DNA of 64,000 nucleotides, from the NCBI GenBank assembly GCA_029834535.1, contig JAQMWT010000357.1, positions 25,275 through 89,274 on the forward strand, in the 5' to 3' direction. Position numbers and translations under genes: made by a program. The stretch comes from Chrysophaeum taylorii. Its lineage: Eukaryota > Sar > Pelagophyceae > Pelagomonadales > Pelagomonadaceae. Shown here one piece after another: positions 51,101 to 61,099 of this stretch (its first letter is position 1; every line of letters begins with the position of its first letter). The notes beneath the pieces are model-generated. The model was not told the DNA's origin. It saw nothing but the letters and a program-made list of their open reading frames with translations, and searched no databases.

Positions 51101-53275
51101 GAGCTGCGCCGCGGCGACCGAATCGACGAGGTCCGTCAACTGGGCGGTCGCGTTCGATTCTTGCAATTCGTCGTCGTTGTCGTCGAAGAGCGTCGAGTCG
51201 AGGAGAAGTGAGCCGATCGAGACGAGATCGTTTGCAGAGAGCTGGTCGATCGTCTCGTCGACGTCGGCCGTCGAAAAGCGCCGCGCGACGACCGTCGATT
51301 GGTCGAGGGCCTGTGCCGCAGCCCTCGACCCCAAAGTTTCCGGCTCGCTCACGGGGGCCAACATGCCCGAGGCGAACTGCGCGATCTGGTCGGCGGTGAA
51401 GTCGTAGAATTCCCAAGAGTCGACGACGAGCGAAATCATAGTCTCTCGCGTCTCGACGTCGACGCTGTTCGCTTTGGTCGCCGCGACCGCCACCTGGCTC
51501 ACGACCTCCTTGACGTAGTTGGAGAGGGCTTCCGTCGCCAGGGCGGTCGCCGTCGCTGCGAGGTCGTCGCCTCCGAACTCGCGCACGGTCGCGGTCGTTT
51601 TCGCTTCGCCCGTCGCGCCTAAACTGTCGGTCGCGACGGCCGCGAGGAACGCGGGGTCGGCCGCCCGGAGGGTCGCGCCCGCCATCCTCGTCTCGAGGGA
51701 GGCCGACCGCAGCACCTTCATCGGCTCGTCGTCGTCGTCCCGGGTCTCGAAGCGATAAACCAGCGGCGGCTCGGTCGTGGCCCAGCCCGACGTGACGAGC
51801 TCGAAGCTCGTCTGGATCGCCGTGCCGTTCCGAGGAATTACCTCGAGCAGACCCGAGGAAGGTCGGCGCGCGACGACCAAATCGACGAAGGCTGTGGCGC
51901 TGCCGCCGGAGGCACTTATCTCGAACCGGTACGAGGCGCCCTCAACGAGAAATGTCGCGGCGACAACGAGCGATTGTCCGTCGAGCGGCGAGAGCGCCGC
52001 GTCGACGAGGCTCGAGCCTCCGCTCAACTCGCCGTCGACCGACCACGTCGTGTTCGACGACGAAGCAGTCACGGCGTCCACAATCAACCGGGTCTGCGGG
52101 AGGGCAACCAACGGACTCCTCGCAACGATCGCGACGACCGAATCGTCGTCGTTATTATTGCTGGCGGCGACGACGACGATCGCGGCGGCCGCGGTCGCCG
52201 ATCGGTCGTCGGGCGTCGTCGCGACGAGCTCGACCGAGTAGTTTCCCGGGGCAACAACCTCCAAGCTCAGGGAGGCGGCCGTCGGGTCGAAGGGAGGGCA
52301 CGCCGGCGCGCAGGTCCAAAAGTACGAGAGCGGTTCGCCGTCGGGATCGTAGGACCGGTTCCCCCACACTTCGAGCGCGCTCGACGTCCTGTTGCCGCCG
52401 TCGAGGAGCGCGACGACGCGCGACGCTTCGACCTCCACGAACACCGAAGCCGTGTTTTCGAGGCCAGAGCTCCTGTCGGTCGCGGTGGCCACCAGCTCGT
52501 AGCTCCCTAAATCCAGATTTTCGACTTTATAGACGCGCGGATCCCGCGACGTCGAAGAGCGGCCAGAGGCGCGACCGCCCGCGCGCGTCAGATTGAACGA
52601 GTAGTCGACGCCGGCGCCGCCGCACGACTCGCCGCGGAACTGGACCTCGAGGGTCTCGGCTCGCGTGGTTGTCCTCGAACGCGGCCCGATCGCGGTCAGC
52701 GAGGGGATCTCCAAGGGACTGATTTCGACGGCGATCGACGCGTTGCCCGATTCTCCGAAAAAATTCTCGATCCTGACCCGGACGACCCCGGTCTCGTTTA
52801 CCGGAATTAAAAGCTCCGACGAAGGAACCCCCGTCTCCAAAGAATGCATCGTCTCGGTCCACCACTCCAAGGTCGCGCCGCGCCCCCCGAGTCCCGTCGT
52901 CTGCCGCGCGTCCACCTTTCTATTACCGCACCGCGCCGCGACGTCGGGAGCCTGCAGCACGACCGACGGCACGACCGGCGTCGAGGGCGCCGCGACCACA
53001 ACCGACGACTCGCACCCCGTCAACGTGGACCCGGGAACGATGTCGGGGGACCCACTCACGAAAGCGCGGACGCGCCGCGCGTCCACTTTATAGCACGATG
53101 ACAAAATCTCGACCACCACCTCTTCGCAATCAAAGGTGGCCCCCGCGGTGTAGGATACGAGGTCGGCGTCGAATTCTAGCAGAAGAGAGTCCCCCGCCGC
53201 CTCGAACCCGGCGCGAACCACGCACTGGCCCGCGGCGAACGGCAACAACAACAACGTCGTCATCATCATCATCAT
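48110..53275 (-). CDS. Large REJ-domain multi-pass membrane protein (polycystin-1-like)
   Basis: The 1721-residue single-exon protein starts at the ATG at 53275; the GTG two codons upstream was rejected. It has a signal peptide (MMMMMTTLLLLPFAAG). The ectodomain of ~970 residues contains a receptor-for-egg-jelly (REJ) region: YDPDGEPLSYFWTC, ISASGGSATAFVDLVV, ATDSLGATGEA. Then come a Cys-rich patch (~905-965; CDWNYLGTVEATCPDGSVVRHECATR) and ~8 membrane segments from ~990 to ~1660, with a large cytosolic loop of ~220 residues between the third and fourth. REJ plus multi-pass C-terminal regions resemble polycystin-1-type mechanosensors of protists. I do not see a clear PLAT domain or ion-channel pore. 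Confidence 0.72.
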   Translation of the reverse strand: MMMMMTTLLLLPFAAGQCVVRAGFEAAGDSLLLEFDADLVSYTAGATFDCEEVVVEILSSCYKVDARRVRAFVSGSPDIVPGSTLTGCESSVVVAAPSTPVVPSVVLQAPDVAARCGNRKVDARQTTGLGGRGATLEWWTETMHSLETGVPSSELLIPVNETGVVRVRIENFFGESGNASIAVEISPLEIPSLTAIGPRSRTTTRAETLEVQFRGESCGGAGVDYSFNLTRAGGRASGRSSTSRDPRVYKVENLDLGSYELVATATDRSSGLENTASVFVEVEASRVVALLDGGNRTSSALEVWGNRSYDPDGEPLSYFWTCAPACPPFDPTAASLSLEVVAPGNYSVELVATTPDDRSATAAAAIVVVAASNNNDDDSVVAIVARSPLVALPQTRLIVDAVTASSSNTTWSVDGELSGGSSLVDAALSPLDGQSLVVAATFLVEGASYRFEISASGGSATAFVDLVVARRPSSGLLEVIPRNGTAIQTSFELVTSGWATTEPPLVYRFETRDDDDEPMKVLRSASLETRMAGATLRAADPAFLAAVATDSLGATGEAKTTATVREFGGDDLAATATALATEALSNYVKEVVSQVAVAATKANSVDVETRETMISLVVDSWEFYDFTADQIAQFASGMLAPVSEPETLGSRAAAQALDQSTVVARRFSTADVDETIDQLSANDLVSIGSLLLDSTLFDDNDDELQESNATAQLTDLVDSVAAAQLRARTPDEDAVLVVSSNIRLATRRVSGTAPTVIDLSNSKQQRRLAVAAEYYDDDDGAATSARAVVPRLDDEADVSLVELEASRYAGGDTLGSVLRFELAATTTTTTTTEVDFVVPARENATVDESLTTTTTNVTLACDWNYLGTVEATCPDGSVVRHECATRDYEEIVKGCGGVAARGCVSYHEANNTWTESQCVRDDARSTKDSDYCVCRVDADQPATDYSTRTVVEAYGKTLLRQFSKVGGFNPRRSFIMILFLAAYVAVFAVAAYSGKRRDDREVRQSSSSFSSSSSFAAAAKEDAAVDDDDDSRRQRAYRAEKARRDATKAQLETVLEAAHVRHGKRWWQRAVAVALTRHPLFFLWQRPSAQQHSVSRPLRIAVLGVEILILLATVAMECAYQFPDPGCDDRKSSDRCLKFENPSGRRMCKWSQSAGECEYRGPPSDSLYSVDHAFAVLTATAVFLPCVTAFEWATVGVLCNVMWGTTAATIWRQTESPTTGGGPSSAENAYFVEEEAKIEGPAVRPSEKMEAVDLVGRRRIAKARRADGLLLEKAEALAPEVAAAVLARRDELRAAAREADLRGTERGRRMAFILHKLEEDLVQRWSVVENQEVFERRVTLEVFTHLRVAKTWRDELEAIPARDHELRALWIANKGRLQKLRATERRIYQQLYEIEFAAPPVEPYSPEFCLASLVCAAAVAVPVVYLALFASDVGRRLTVAFFVDAAVEIVLVYFVVIPFMLLVRFVFFPALVVDKVARLASVSDTATYPYAQPLKEDALDYLLDELPAVRASLRGLAMTARGSPGRLDARRLGDDERINLPTHDELEEIYDHTTWRPLWTSTAILGVAALFLRLPAEIQELVMEEMALFIPILAFAISTAFFGAGRLPASVNIIISSIVLGWGGVLVFGLLCDLLYRCAHRSRLARQQRRRLALATTFGSSTSSIIARQATQVTSMTELSTDRASAIKVHCDEEEEDDEGTTDYDAVIETTPQTARPRSTV

Positions 53276-54157
53276 AGGCACGATGCGCGAATTTCATACA
53301 CAGTTGTTTCTACGAACACCCAGAACCCTATTACTATTTCTTCCCACCACCAAAAACCCTCAAGGGCAGTCAAAACCCTCATTTATTGCCCGGCGCGGCA
53401 TTTGGTTCGTTCAAGAGAGGTCAAGGTTCGTCTGCTCGAAGGCGATGGCATCGCGTGACGCTGGGAGCAGCGGCTCCATCATTATCAAGTGTCCGAGTAG
53501 ACGCATAATAAGAGGCTGTGATCAACACGGTGTTAAGAAGCGTTTTGGTCATCTCCTCCTTAAGCGTTTTTAACTTCCTCCTGCGTTATGAGTAGGATTT
53601 TGGCGTCCTGGAGCTTGCAAAAGAGATGTTTCAAGCGCTCAAAGTGTGATAAGACGCACGCTCCATCATGGTCTTATTTGTCCTGGTACTGCGATCACCA
53701 GACCGAGGATATAATAAAGGGCGGACATGGCTGGTGCCAGTAATGAATTTGCTTGGCGGCCGAGAATAACTCGTGTCCCGAGGCGAGATAGGAGATGCCT
53801 TATCTTTGGCATTGCGCAACTTGCGCGCGTTTTGAAACCAGAGTTACCAGCAACTGTAGCCAAGAGAGAATACGTAGCATCAAGGATGTTCTTGGACCCT
53901 GCTTTATTATAGTGTCCAATAAAAGGACCTTATGAGATTTCGTGGAAATAAAAGGACCTTATGAGATTTCGTGGAAGTAGTACCAGAAATATAGGGAATC
54001 CATGTTACGGGTTTGTCTAAGCGGCGCTGACTTGAGTACTTTGTATCATTATAATCCTGAAGTGGAAACTCCAGGAAAGGATGTACGTCGGTGGGGCTAG
54101 TTGGTCAAGTAACTTCCTCCTCGTCGTGGTTGGTTAAAGTCCTAGTCTCATACTATC
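53276..54157. other. Intergenic region with a 29-bp tandem duplication
   Basis: The unit AATAAAAGGACCTTATGAGA... is repeated at 53918-53946 and 53947-53975. No supported gene. It contains the likely promoter of the REJ gene on its left side and the target-site side of the LTR retrotransposon at its right edge. Confidence 0.5.
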
Positions 54158-54471
54158 TGTGGCGGCAACTCCTGACCGCTAAGGCTTACCCCCCCTCTCT
54201 CGAGGCTTGATACCCTTTCAACGGGACGCCTTTCCCTATCTTCCTAGTGACATCATACCTCTCTCTTGTGAGAAGCATTCTTGCTGTATTCTTGTAGCAT
54301 TCTTGCTATCATATACCATCCCTGAGAGGCTTGGTGAGCGTGAGCAAGGTGTGTGGCGAGCATATCCGACCCCGAGTCCGTGTTTTCCTCGTTCAGTGAG
54401 GTCTAGGGCGAGTCTGTGAGTACCCCCTTTGTCACCCGGGGGTCGGGAGTTTTTTTTTCTGTGCCGCCATA
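54158..54471 (+). repeat. 5' LTR
   Basis: 314 bp. It begins TGTGGCGGCA and ends TGCCGCCATA, whose ends are nearly inverse to each other. It matches 62710-63013 with a few indels and substitutions, including an extra TTCTTGTAGCATTC-type duplication here. The end is ATA if the target duplication is 5 bp; the exact edge can shift by 2-3 bp because flank and LTR share CATA. Confidence 0.9.
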
Positions 54472-54473
54472 CG

Positions 54474-54491
54474 TGGTGGAGTACACGAGAT
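54474..54491 (+). other. Candidate tRNA primer-binding site
   Basis: TGGTGGAGTACACGAG begins 2 bp after the LTR. TGG is expected where the CCA end of a tRNA pairs. I cannot identify the matching tRNA. Confidence 0.35.
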
Positions 54492-54782
54492 CGTGCGACT
54501 ACATCGGTCGCCGACGAGCGAGTGCTGCCGTACGTATTGTATTACGTGGTCCGGATTTGTACGTGCGCCCTGATCAAGCACACGGAGTTCCAGTGGACCG
54601 GTTTGCGTTGAGAATATACGCGAACGTTGTTTGTGTTCGTGCGATCCGAGTGACGACGAACACGCGCGCGAGTTGGAAACCGCAGCGCATTCTCCCGGCA
54701 ATTGATTTTGGTATAGCTGAACGGCGGAAGCTGTTTAGCGAGTGGGATCGCTACAAACGGGCATTTTTGAATTGCCAGCGGA

Positions 54783-55484
54783 TTGGAATTCCGCGAGTGC
54801 TGTTTTTACAACGACAGACAGCGTAGTTGGATTCAACGTGCATTACTTCGAGTGATCGGATCCGGACGTGTTTCGAGATTCTTGATCGATGTTTCGATAC
54901 AGATGGATATAAACGCAGACGTGCGTGAGGAAGAATCTCCACCAGTTCTTCCCGCCGCCCCTGAGATAGGCCGCGAGGAAGGTGAATTAAGAGAGGCCGA
55001 TGCAGTCGACGTTGCTGACGTGCCCCCTGACGTGCCTCCGGATACTGCCATTTTTTCGCCGTTGAGTCCAACGACCCCGGACCGTGGCGAGCGTGTTACG
55101 ATTGAGCGCGGATCTGCAGCCCGAAGTCGACTTCGTGAAGACCTCGAGCGGAGACGTCGCGAAAATGAACGATTAGCTGAGCGTTTTGCCAGCAAGATGC
55201 GGATAAACCGTCTGGGAATGCGGATCCGCTGATCTTACGAGATCCTTTTTTTGTGGGGCAAGAAGACGTGCAAGCACTGCGGGTTCTTCTGGACCACCCA
55301 TGGTGAAGATGAACAGAGAAATCGCGTGGTTTGCAACCGCGATCCGGATCGTTACTACTGTGCGATGTGGGAGCGTATTCGTAAGCAGAAGAAGCAGCCC
55401 ATATCGCGTTCCGATTGGGCGAAGCGTGATGATGCATCTCATGCGAACGCCACGCGCGGATCGGAGCCTTCTAAAGAACTTTAA
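54783..55484 (+). pseudogene. Gag-like region of the LTR element
   Basis: Two frames in the same phase (54783-55232 and 55251-55484) are separated by one TGA. The first is rich in Asp, Glu, Pro and Arg with a possible helical C-terminal part (RSRLREDLERRRRENERL). The second has CKHCGFFWTTH and later CNRDPDRYYCAMW, a CxxC...C...C pattern that may bind zinc. An overlapping frame from 54472 contains ERRKLFSEWDRYKRAFLN. A following Ser/Arg-rich stretch (55512-55730) is probably also gag or linker. The nature as gag is inferred from position, not from a recognised capsid motif. Confidence 0.4.
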
Positions 55485-55815
55485 ACGGCCCTCACCGATC
55501 TTGGAACCACAATGGCGACCATGGTGAGCGAGGTCAGAGGCATCAAGAATACTACGTCGTTTTCTACACGACAGCGAGACGGACGATCACCTTCTAGACG
55601 ATCGTCGCGACGACATCGAAGCCAGAGCCCTGATCGAAAGGCCAATACTCCTCAAAGCAGCCCGAGTCCTCGCCGTCACCGGAGCTCTAGTTGCAATTCG
55701 CGCCGGCGCCGGTCATCGACATTACGATGAGGAGTATGACGGAGGCAGATATCAGGATAGTTCGGGACATTCGAGCGCAACTTTCGCGTTCCAATCTTTA
55801 TGCGACGCGCCGCCA

Positions 55816-57795
55816 TTGTCGGGGGTTGTCTTTTACCCGACGGCGCGCCCCGCCCGAGTCTCCGATGATGTTGCCGATGTCGCTGTGACGAGCAGCCAGC
55901 GTTTGCAACAGGAGCAAAATACCACCAACGCTCGGATCGTTCGGTGGCCTTCTACATCGTATGTGGAAGCAATGTCAGATGCTACTTGGGATTCTCCGCA
56001 CTACTGGGAAGACTCAGATTCGGAGACCGACGAACCCATGCCGCAGGTTCCAGTGTCCCCCCATTCGTCAATGTGCATGTCTTGCAGGGCAGTTCACGAT
56101 GATGACGTTAGACCTTTTGAGTTGACGTCGGGGACGACGTCTTCTTTTCCTACGGGGCCCCCCGAGCCCGTTTTAGCCGATACCGTTTTGGTCGCAGCAG
56201 AGCAGACCACAGCAACGCCGATGGAGGAGAAGTTGACGGGAATGTCCGATTTGATGGACGAGAAACGACGATTGCCAGAAGAGATAAAGGAGGGAGTATA
56301 TGTGCCTCCGATTGAGAAGTGTCAGAATATGTTGTCAGCGAAACTGGGGAATGAGGAAGCAGCCGAAGCGGCGAGCGCCAATATAGATTCAGCGGCGAGA
56401 TGCAGAACGCCAGATATAGCAGCGGTGACGATGCAGATGCCGGGCGATGCGAAACCGGGGATACGATGTCATTACACTGTGCTGTCGCCGAGCGATGGGG
56501 ATAAGATTGAGCAAAACCCCATCACCATCGGTTGCCTGGACCCTGGTACACTTACTTCTATAGTTGGTCCTATTTATAGACGACGAGACTTGCCGAAGTT
56601 TGCAGCGACTTTAGGCGTGGATGGAATGGCTGATGTCTCCTATATTTGTCGTGGGATGGTTGAAAAACTGGAAAAGGATAGCATCATCCTTGACCGGGGC
56701 GATCTTCCAGTCGAGCGCACCCTGTGCGGGTCAGGATTGAACAAGACGACTATCCACAAATGGGTCGCATTGCGGATTGCGCTTGCGGACGACGTGGCCG
56801 TTCCAGTTGTTGCTATTGTGGCCGATACTAATCATCTATTTTTGCTGGGAGCGCGCGATATTCGGGTGTTGGGAGCCATAGTGGACTACCCGCGAAATCG
56901 CATTGCGTTTCTACGCACACAAGTCGCTTACGGGCGCAAGAAGTTAAAGGTGCAGGATCGACGAGTAGATTCTCCGATTTTGACGTTCAGAACAACTTAT
57001 GACGAGAGCAATCCCGTGGTAGTTCAGGTTTATGGGCAACAGCACCATGCGATGCAACAAAGCCTGAACACAGTTGAGAACCGAGTCTACGCTCGCTTGT
57101 GCAAGATTGAAGACCTCCAGCGTCCACCGCCGAAACGAGCGGGAGCTTCGACGACTTGGGGAGTCCCTCCAGTTACGCCTTCTCAAAGTTCGAACAGCGA
57201 TGCCTATGAAGTGATAGCCTATGCTGCGCCCACGATGAAGGTCGAGCCTGGGCGCACCTACTGCGTGCCAGTCGCTCTTTCAGGGCCCATGGAAACTGAG
57301 CAAGTTTTCGTTGCTACGTCTTCTGGGTACGAGCAACTCGGGGTAGTCGATGGGACGTGTTCTTCTCCTGAGGATCATGATAAGTTCGCAGCTCGAGTGG
57401 CGATATCCTCTACCCAGGATGTACCGACCGTGATTACTCAAGGTGAAGTCCTTGCTTTGGGCGATATTGTTCGTTTTGATGACGAGCTGAATGCTGAGAC
57501 GGTCGACGATTTAACGAAGGATGGTGAAGCCGAATCTAACAAAGCTAACCTCTCATTCACTGTTTCGGTCGCAAGCCATCTGACTCAAGGCGATGCGGCT
57601 CCCGAACCGATGCTTTTGAGCTCGGTGCAGAAGGCGTCTCCTTCTACCGATAAGAAGAAGAATTCTCGTCAAGAATCGCTCGGTAACGACGATTTCGACC
57701 GACGAACTGACGAGGAGGAAAAGAAATGCCGAGAAGTTACAGAAGGCGTGATTCGCCGAAGGTTTGAAAAGGTCCACTGGGTGCCGATCACGTAT
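55816..57795 (+). pseudogene. Pol N-terminal region with aspartic-protease-like motif
   Basis: The frame stays open to the TGA at 57865. The first ~230 residues are Asp/Glu/Pro-rich and disordered. Near 56535 the motif GCLDPGTLTSIVG resembles a retropepsin D-T/S-G-A active site (here DPG), followed by a hydrophobic pattern with VAIVADTNHLFLLGARDIRVLGAIVDYPR, like the conserved second half of retroviral-type proteases. The middle ~300 codons are otherwise unrecognised. Confidence 0.5.
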
Positions 57796-58650
57796 CGCAA
57801 GGTTGTGATGCTCTTTAGCGGCGCCGGAGGAAGTACTTTAGGACTGCAACGAGCGAACGAGTTGTGAGGGACGTCGTTTCGAGTCGCCCTTGCTCTTGAC
57901 TCTTCAACAGCTGCCAACAAGCTTCATCAGAAGAATTTTCCGATGATACCTGTGGTTCAGCATACGCTCTGCGGGCGATATGACTCGACCCTCCGGTTTA
58001 TCAAGGCTTATTTGCCTGAAGCGGAATGGTCATCGTCGATGTGTATAGCGTCTCCACCCTGCGTTCATTCAGCACTCTGCAACTTGACTTCCAGAGATGT
58101 TGGCAAGGGTGTTACGGCCACTAACTGGACGATGAAGCTGTGCAAAATGGCTGGCTTCATGATGTGGCTGATTGAACAGGAGGCGTCCATTATTTCGTAT
58201 ATAGCGCGCTTACACCCTTACGTGTACGTCGTCAATTTTCATGATATCACGCCCACTCTGATGAGCTCTCGCGTGCGATTGTTGGTTTCCAGTCACCCAC
58301 TGCACTTTCAAGAGGCTCCGAAGACATGTGGGAACATGCAACAAAAATTTGCTGCAGCTTTAGGTTATGCTCATGAACGCCACATGCTTCAGCTGAATAA
58401 TCTTGGCTCGTCCCGAGAAGCAACAGATACGGCCTACACCGTTACGCGAGTTCCCCTTCGTTTGGGACCGCATCGCTCGGACACTCAGCCTTTGACTCTC
58501 GAGATGACCGCCGAGTTGCTCACGATGCCGGTGGATCATGATTGGGCTAGCTTGTCTAAGACAGATTCGTTCAAACATTTAGCGTCTGTCGTCCCTCCAG
58601 ACACTCTTGCGATTTTAGCAGTCGATCTGCACAACTCCGTGACCAGAGGT
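57796..58650 (+). pseudogene. C5 cytosine DNA methyltransferase domain inside the retrotransposon
   Basis: Motif I reads VVMLFSGAGGSTLGLQ (~57801-57848). Motif II reads VALALDSSTAANKLHQKNFP (~57883-57942). Motif IV contains SPPC, with the catalytic Cys (~58051-58062). The expected motif VI (ENV) is VVNF here, so its Glu is missing. Motif VIII is SSRVRLLVSS (~58267-58296). Motif IX reads PLTLEMTAELLTMPVDHDW and motif X SVVPPDTLAILA (~58487-58623). Order and spacing match DCM/DNMT enzymes. A TGA at 57865-57867 interrupts the frame between motifs I and II, but the reading frame continues unchanged after it. The domain lies between the protease region and the reverse transcriptase. A host chromatin role is not implied. 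Confidence 0.85.
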
Positions 58651-59279
58651 TTCCGCCAAAGTGGCGAAGTCCTGCCGACCGCGTTGAGCCCAACAGATCG
58701 ATCCTTTGAGCAGTATTTGCGAATCTCTGACACCACCTTTCGTCACGTACAGATTCCGCTGTTAAATACGCGTACTCGTGTCGTTAAGTGGGTGTCAAAA
58801 GATGATCTCCAGGATCCCACTAAATGGGAACCGCCAGAAGTTCCTATGCTTCCGCTTCCAACAGATGCGCCGAGGACGGCTCATGCTTTTTCTGCTGCCC
58901 CCCCCCCCGATAATCAAAAGTGGACGTTCCGCCGGATCCTGAACCTGAACAGGAGCCGAAAGTAAGGAGCGAGCCGAATGTGCGCGTCAAAGGTGAAAAG
59001 ATCAATAAGAGCCACCCTGAGGTGAGGTCCAAATACGAAGAAAAGTTCGATGTGCCATGGAAGGATGCGCCGCGCGATGCGGATGGTGTACCGTTACCGC
59101 AGACTCCCGAGCACGTCAAGGACAATGATGCGATGAAAGTCGTAATTCCGACGAAGGAAGAAGTTGAAAAGGTTGTTCGAGATCTGGGAATTCCCGACAA
59201 CCCGCATCTGGATGATGATGCGAAGATGATGTTGAGCCACTGCGTGCAATACGCGTGGGCTTTCTTTGATCCGATTATG

Positions 59280-60174
59280 AGGCCCGTGGACTCGCCACCG
59301 GTTTCTCTACGATTTAAAGACGCAAACCCACGACCGATCAAGATGACGCCTTATAGGTTGACGCCAGCAAAGCTCGAGTGTCTCAGAAAACAGATCACTG
59401 AGTGGTGTCATTATATTATGGAGTCATCCGACCGGCGAACTCCCCGTGGGGATTCCCTATACTGATGCTGCCTAAGAAGGGAGCAGAGGCCGGAACGTCG
59501 AATGCTTTCGTGCTGCAGTTGACTTGCGTCAGCTCAATGATCAGCTGGTCAATGACAGTTGGCCGAATATTCGTCAAGATGATGATTTGGCTTTTCTTGC
59601 CATGCGCCGTTGGCGGACGTGCATTGATATTCGATGGGGTTATCATAACCTACGTTTGGACGCCGCTGCTCAGGACGCTGTTACGATGGTTAGTCCACTT
59701 GGAGCCCATAGTTTCTTGCGCTTGCCTCTAGGAGTAAAAACAGCATGAGCTCTCTTTTGTAAGCAGATGGCTAGCGATTTGTCCACATGGATGTATAAGG
59801 ACTTGGTCGCGTTTGTCGACGATATTATGATGGGATCGGATGAACTCCATCGACATTTACAAGTTTTGATTGAAGTGTTGTGCCATTTAGCACAGCAAGG
59901 ATATAGTGGACAAACTTCGAAATTCCACCTCCTCAAGGATGAAATCGAGTTTTTGGGACATATTTCGACTCCGGAGGGCTTGAAGCCGAATCCCAAGACG
60001 TTAGAAGCGTTGCAGCAGATGCCGATTCCCGGTACGTTGCCCAATACGTCCCCGAAGACCCAGATACGATCTTTCATTGGCATGAGCAACTATTGCTGCC
60101 GACATGCGAAGAATTATTCGAAGATTGTGGAGCCGCTTAGGCGATTGTGTCTTGAAGGCGTTAAGTTTGAGTGA
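59280..60174 (+). pseudogene. Reverse transcriptase, frameshifted
   Basis: RT motifs are present in order but in changing frames. RFKDANPRPIKMTPYRLTP is in one frame; VIRPANSPWGFPILMLPKKG follows in another. Then come AAVDLRQLNDQLVNDSWP and WRTCIDIRWGYHNLRLD with LRLPLGVKTA, and after a TGA (59746-59748) AFVDDIMMGSDELHRHLQ, which contains the catalytic FVDD box. The last part includes IEFLGHISTPEGLKPNPK and SFIGMSNYCCRHAKNYSKI, the thumb region. At least two frameshifts (near 59415 and 59500) and a TGA at 59746 break it; another TGA at 60172 separates it from RNase H. Ty3/gypsy-type. Confidence 0.88.
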
Positions 60175-60720
60175 ACGCCTGAGTGCCAAAAGGCATGGGA
60201 CACGATCATCAAAGCTTTGGTGGACTCTCGCGGAGTTTATCATCCTGATTGCGACCTTCTTTTTCAGATCCGCTCGGATGCTTCCAAGGATGGTCTGGGT
60301 GCGTATCTTTTTCAGCTCGTGGAAGTCAAGGACGAAACCGGCAAGGTGACACGAGAGGAACGAGTAATTGAGTATTGGAGCCGAGCTGTGCCGAAAGAGA
60401 TGCGGAACTATGAGCCTCGCCGGCTAGAGCTACTGGCAGTTATTCTTTCTCTTGAGCATTTCCGCTCTTATATCGAAGGTCGCAAGACGATCCTTGAAAC
60501 CGATCATCGCAACTTGACGTTTTTACGAAAGGCGAAGCACTCGTCTGGGCAGTTGGCTCGATGGGCGATGCGGCTCGCCAATTTTGATCCTGAATTGGGT
60601 TACAATCCTGAGAAGTTGCCGGGAATGAGTATCCCTGACTGTCTCTCTCGCAATCCTATGGATCATGTCATTGAGACGGACGAGTTTGGTGAACCCTTGA
60701 ACCACGCGTATCTAGTGTGC
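60175..60720 (+). pseudogene. RNase H domain of the LTR element
   Basis: The frame is the same as the RT C-terminal piece. IRSDASKDGLGAYLFQ (catalytic Asp), YWSRAVPKEMRNYEPRRLELLAVILSLEHFRSYIEG (Glu) and ILETDHRNLTFL (Asp) match the RNase H of gypsy elements. The segment ends IPDCLSRNP, typical for the linker to integrase. After this the frame changes twice before integrase (~60770 and ~61110). Confidence 0.88.
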
Positions 60721-61099
60721 CAAGAACTCCCTCGCCCTGTCAGTGATGAAGGAGTACATTTACCTGGGTGCCATGTCATTCGTCGTTTGTTACGACTGAG
60801 TTGCCTGTGGAGAAAGAGGAAGAAGACCTCGATGATCCGATGCAATTGGTCACGTCTCATGCTACGAAACAACGTCAGAAGCAACGTCTGCAGACCCAGC
60901 CTAGTATTTTCCGTGATGCCGATGATTACCAAGAGTACATCGACAAGATTCCGGATAATTTGACTTTGGAAGAGATAGCCAAAGAGCAGATCACTGACGC
61001 TACTTGCGAGGACATTCGTTATCGCATGGCTCAGGGCCATTCTCTTCGTCGGTACGGAGCCAATTATCGCTATCAAGTGGTGAAAGGGGTTCTCTCCGT

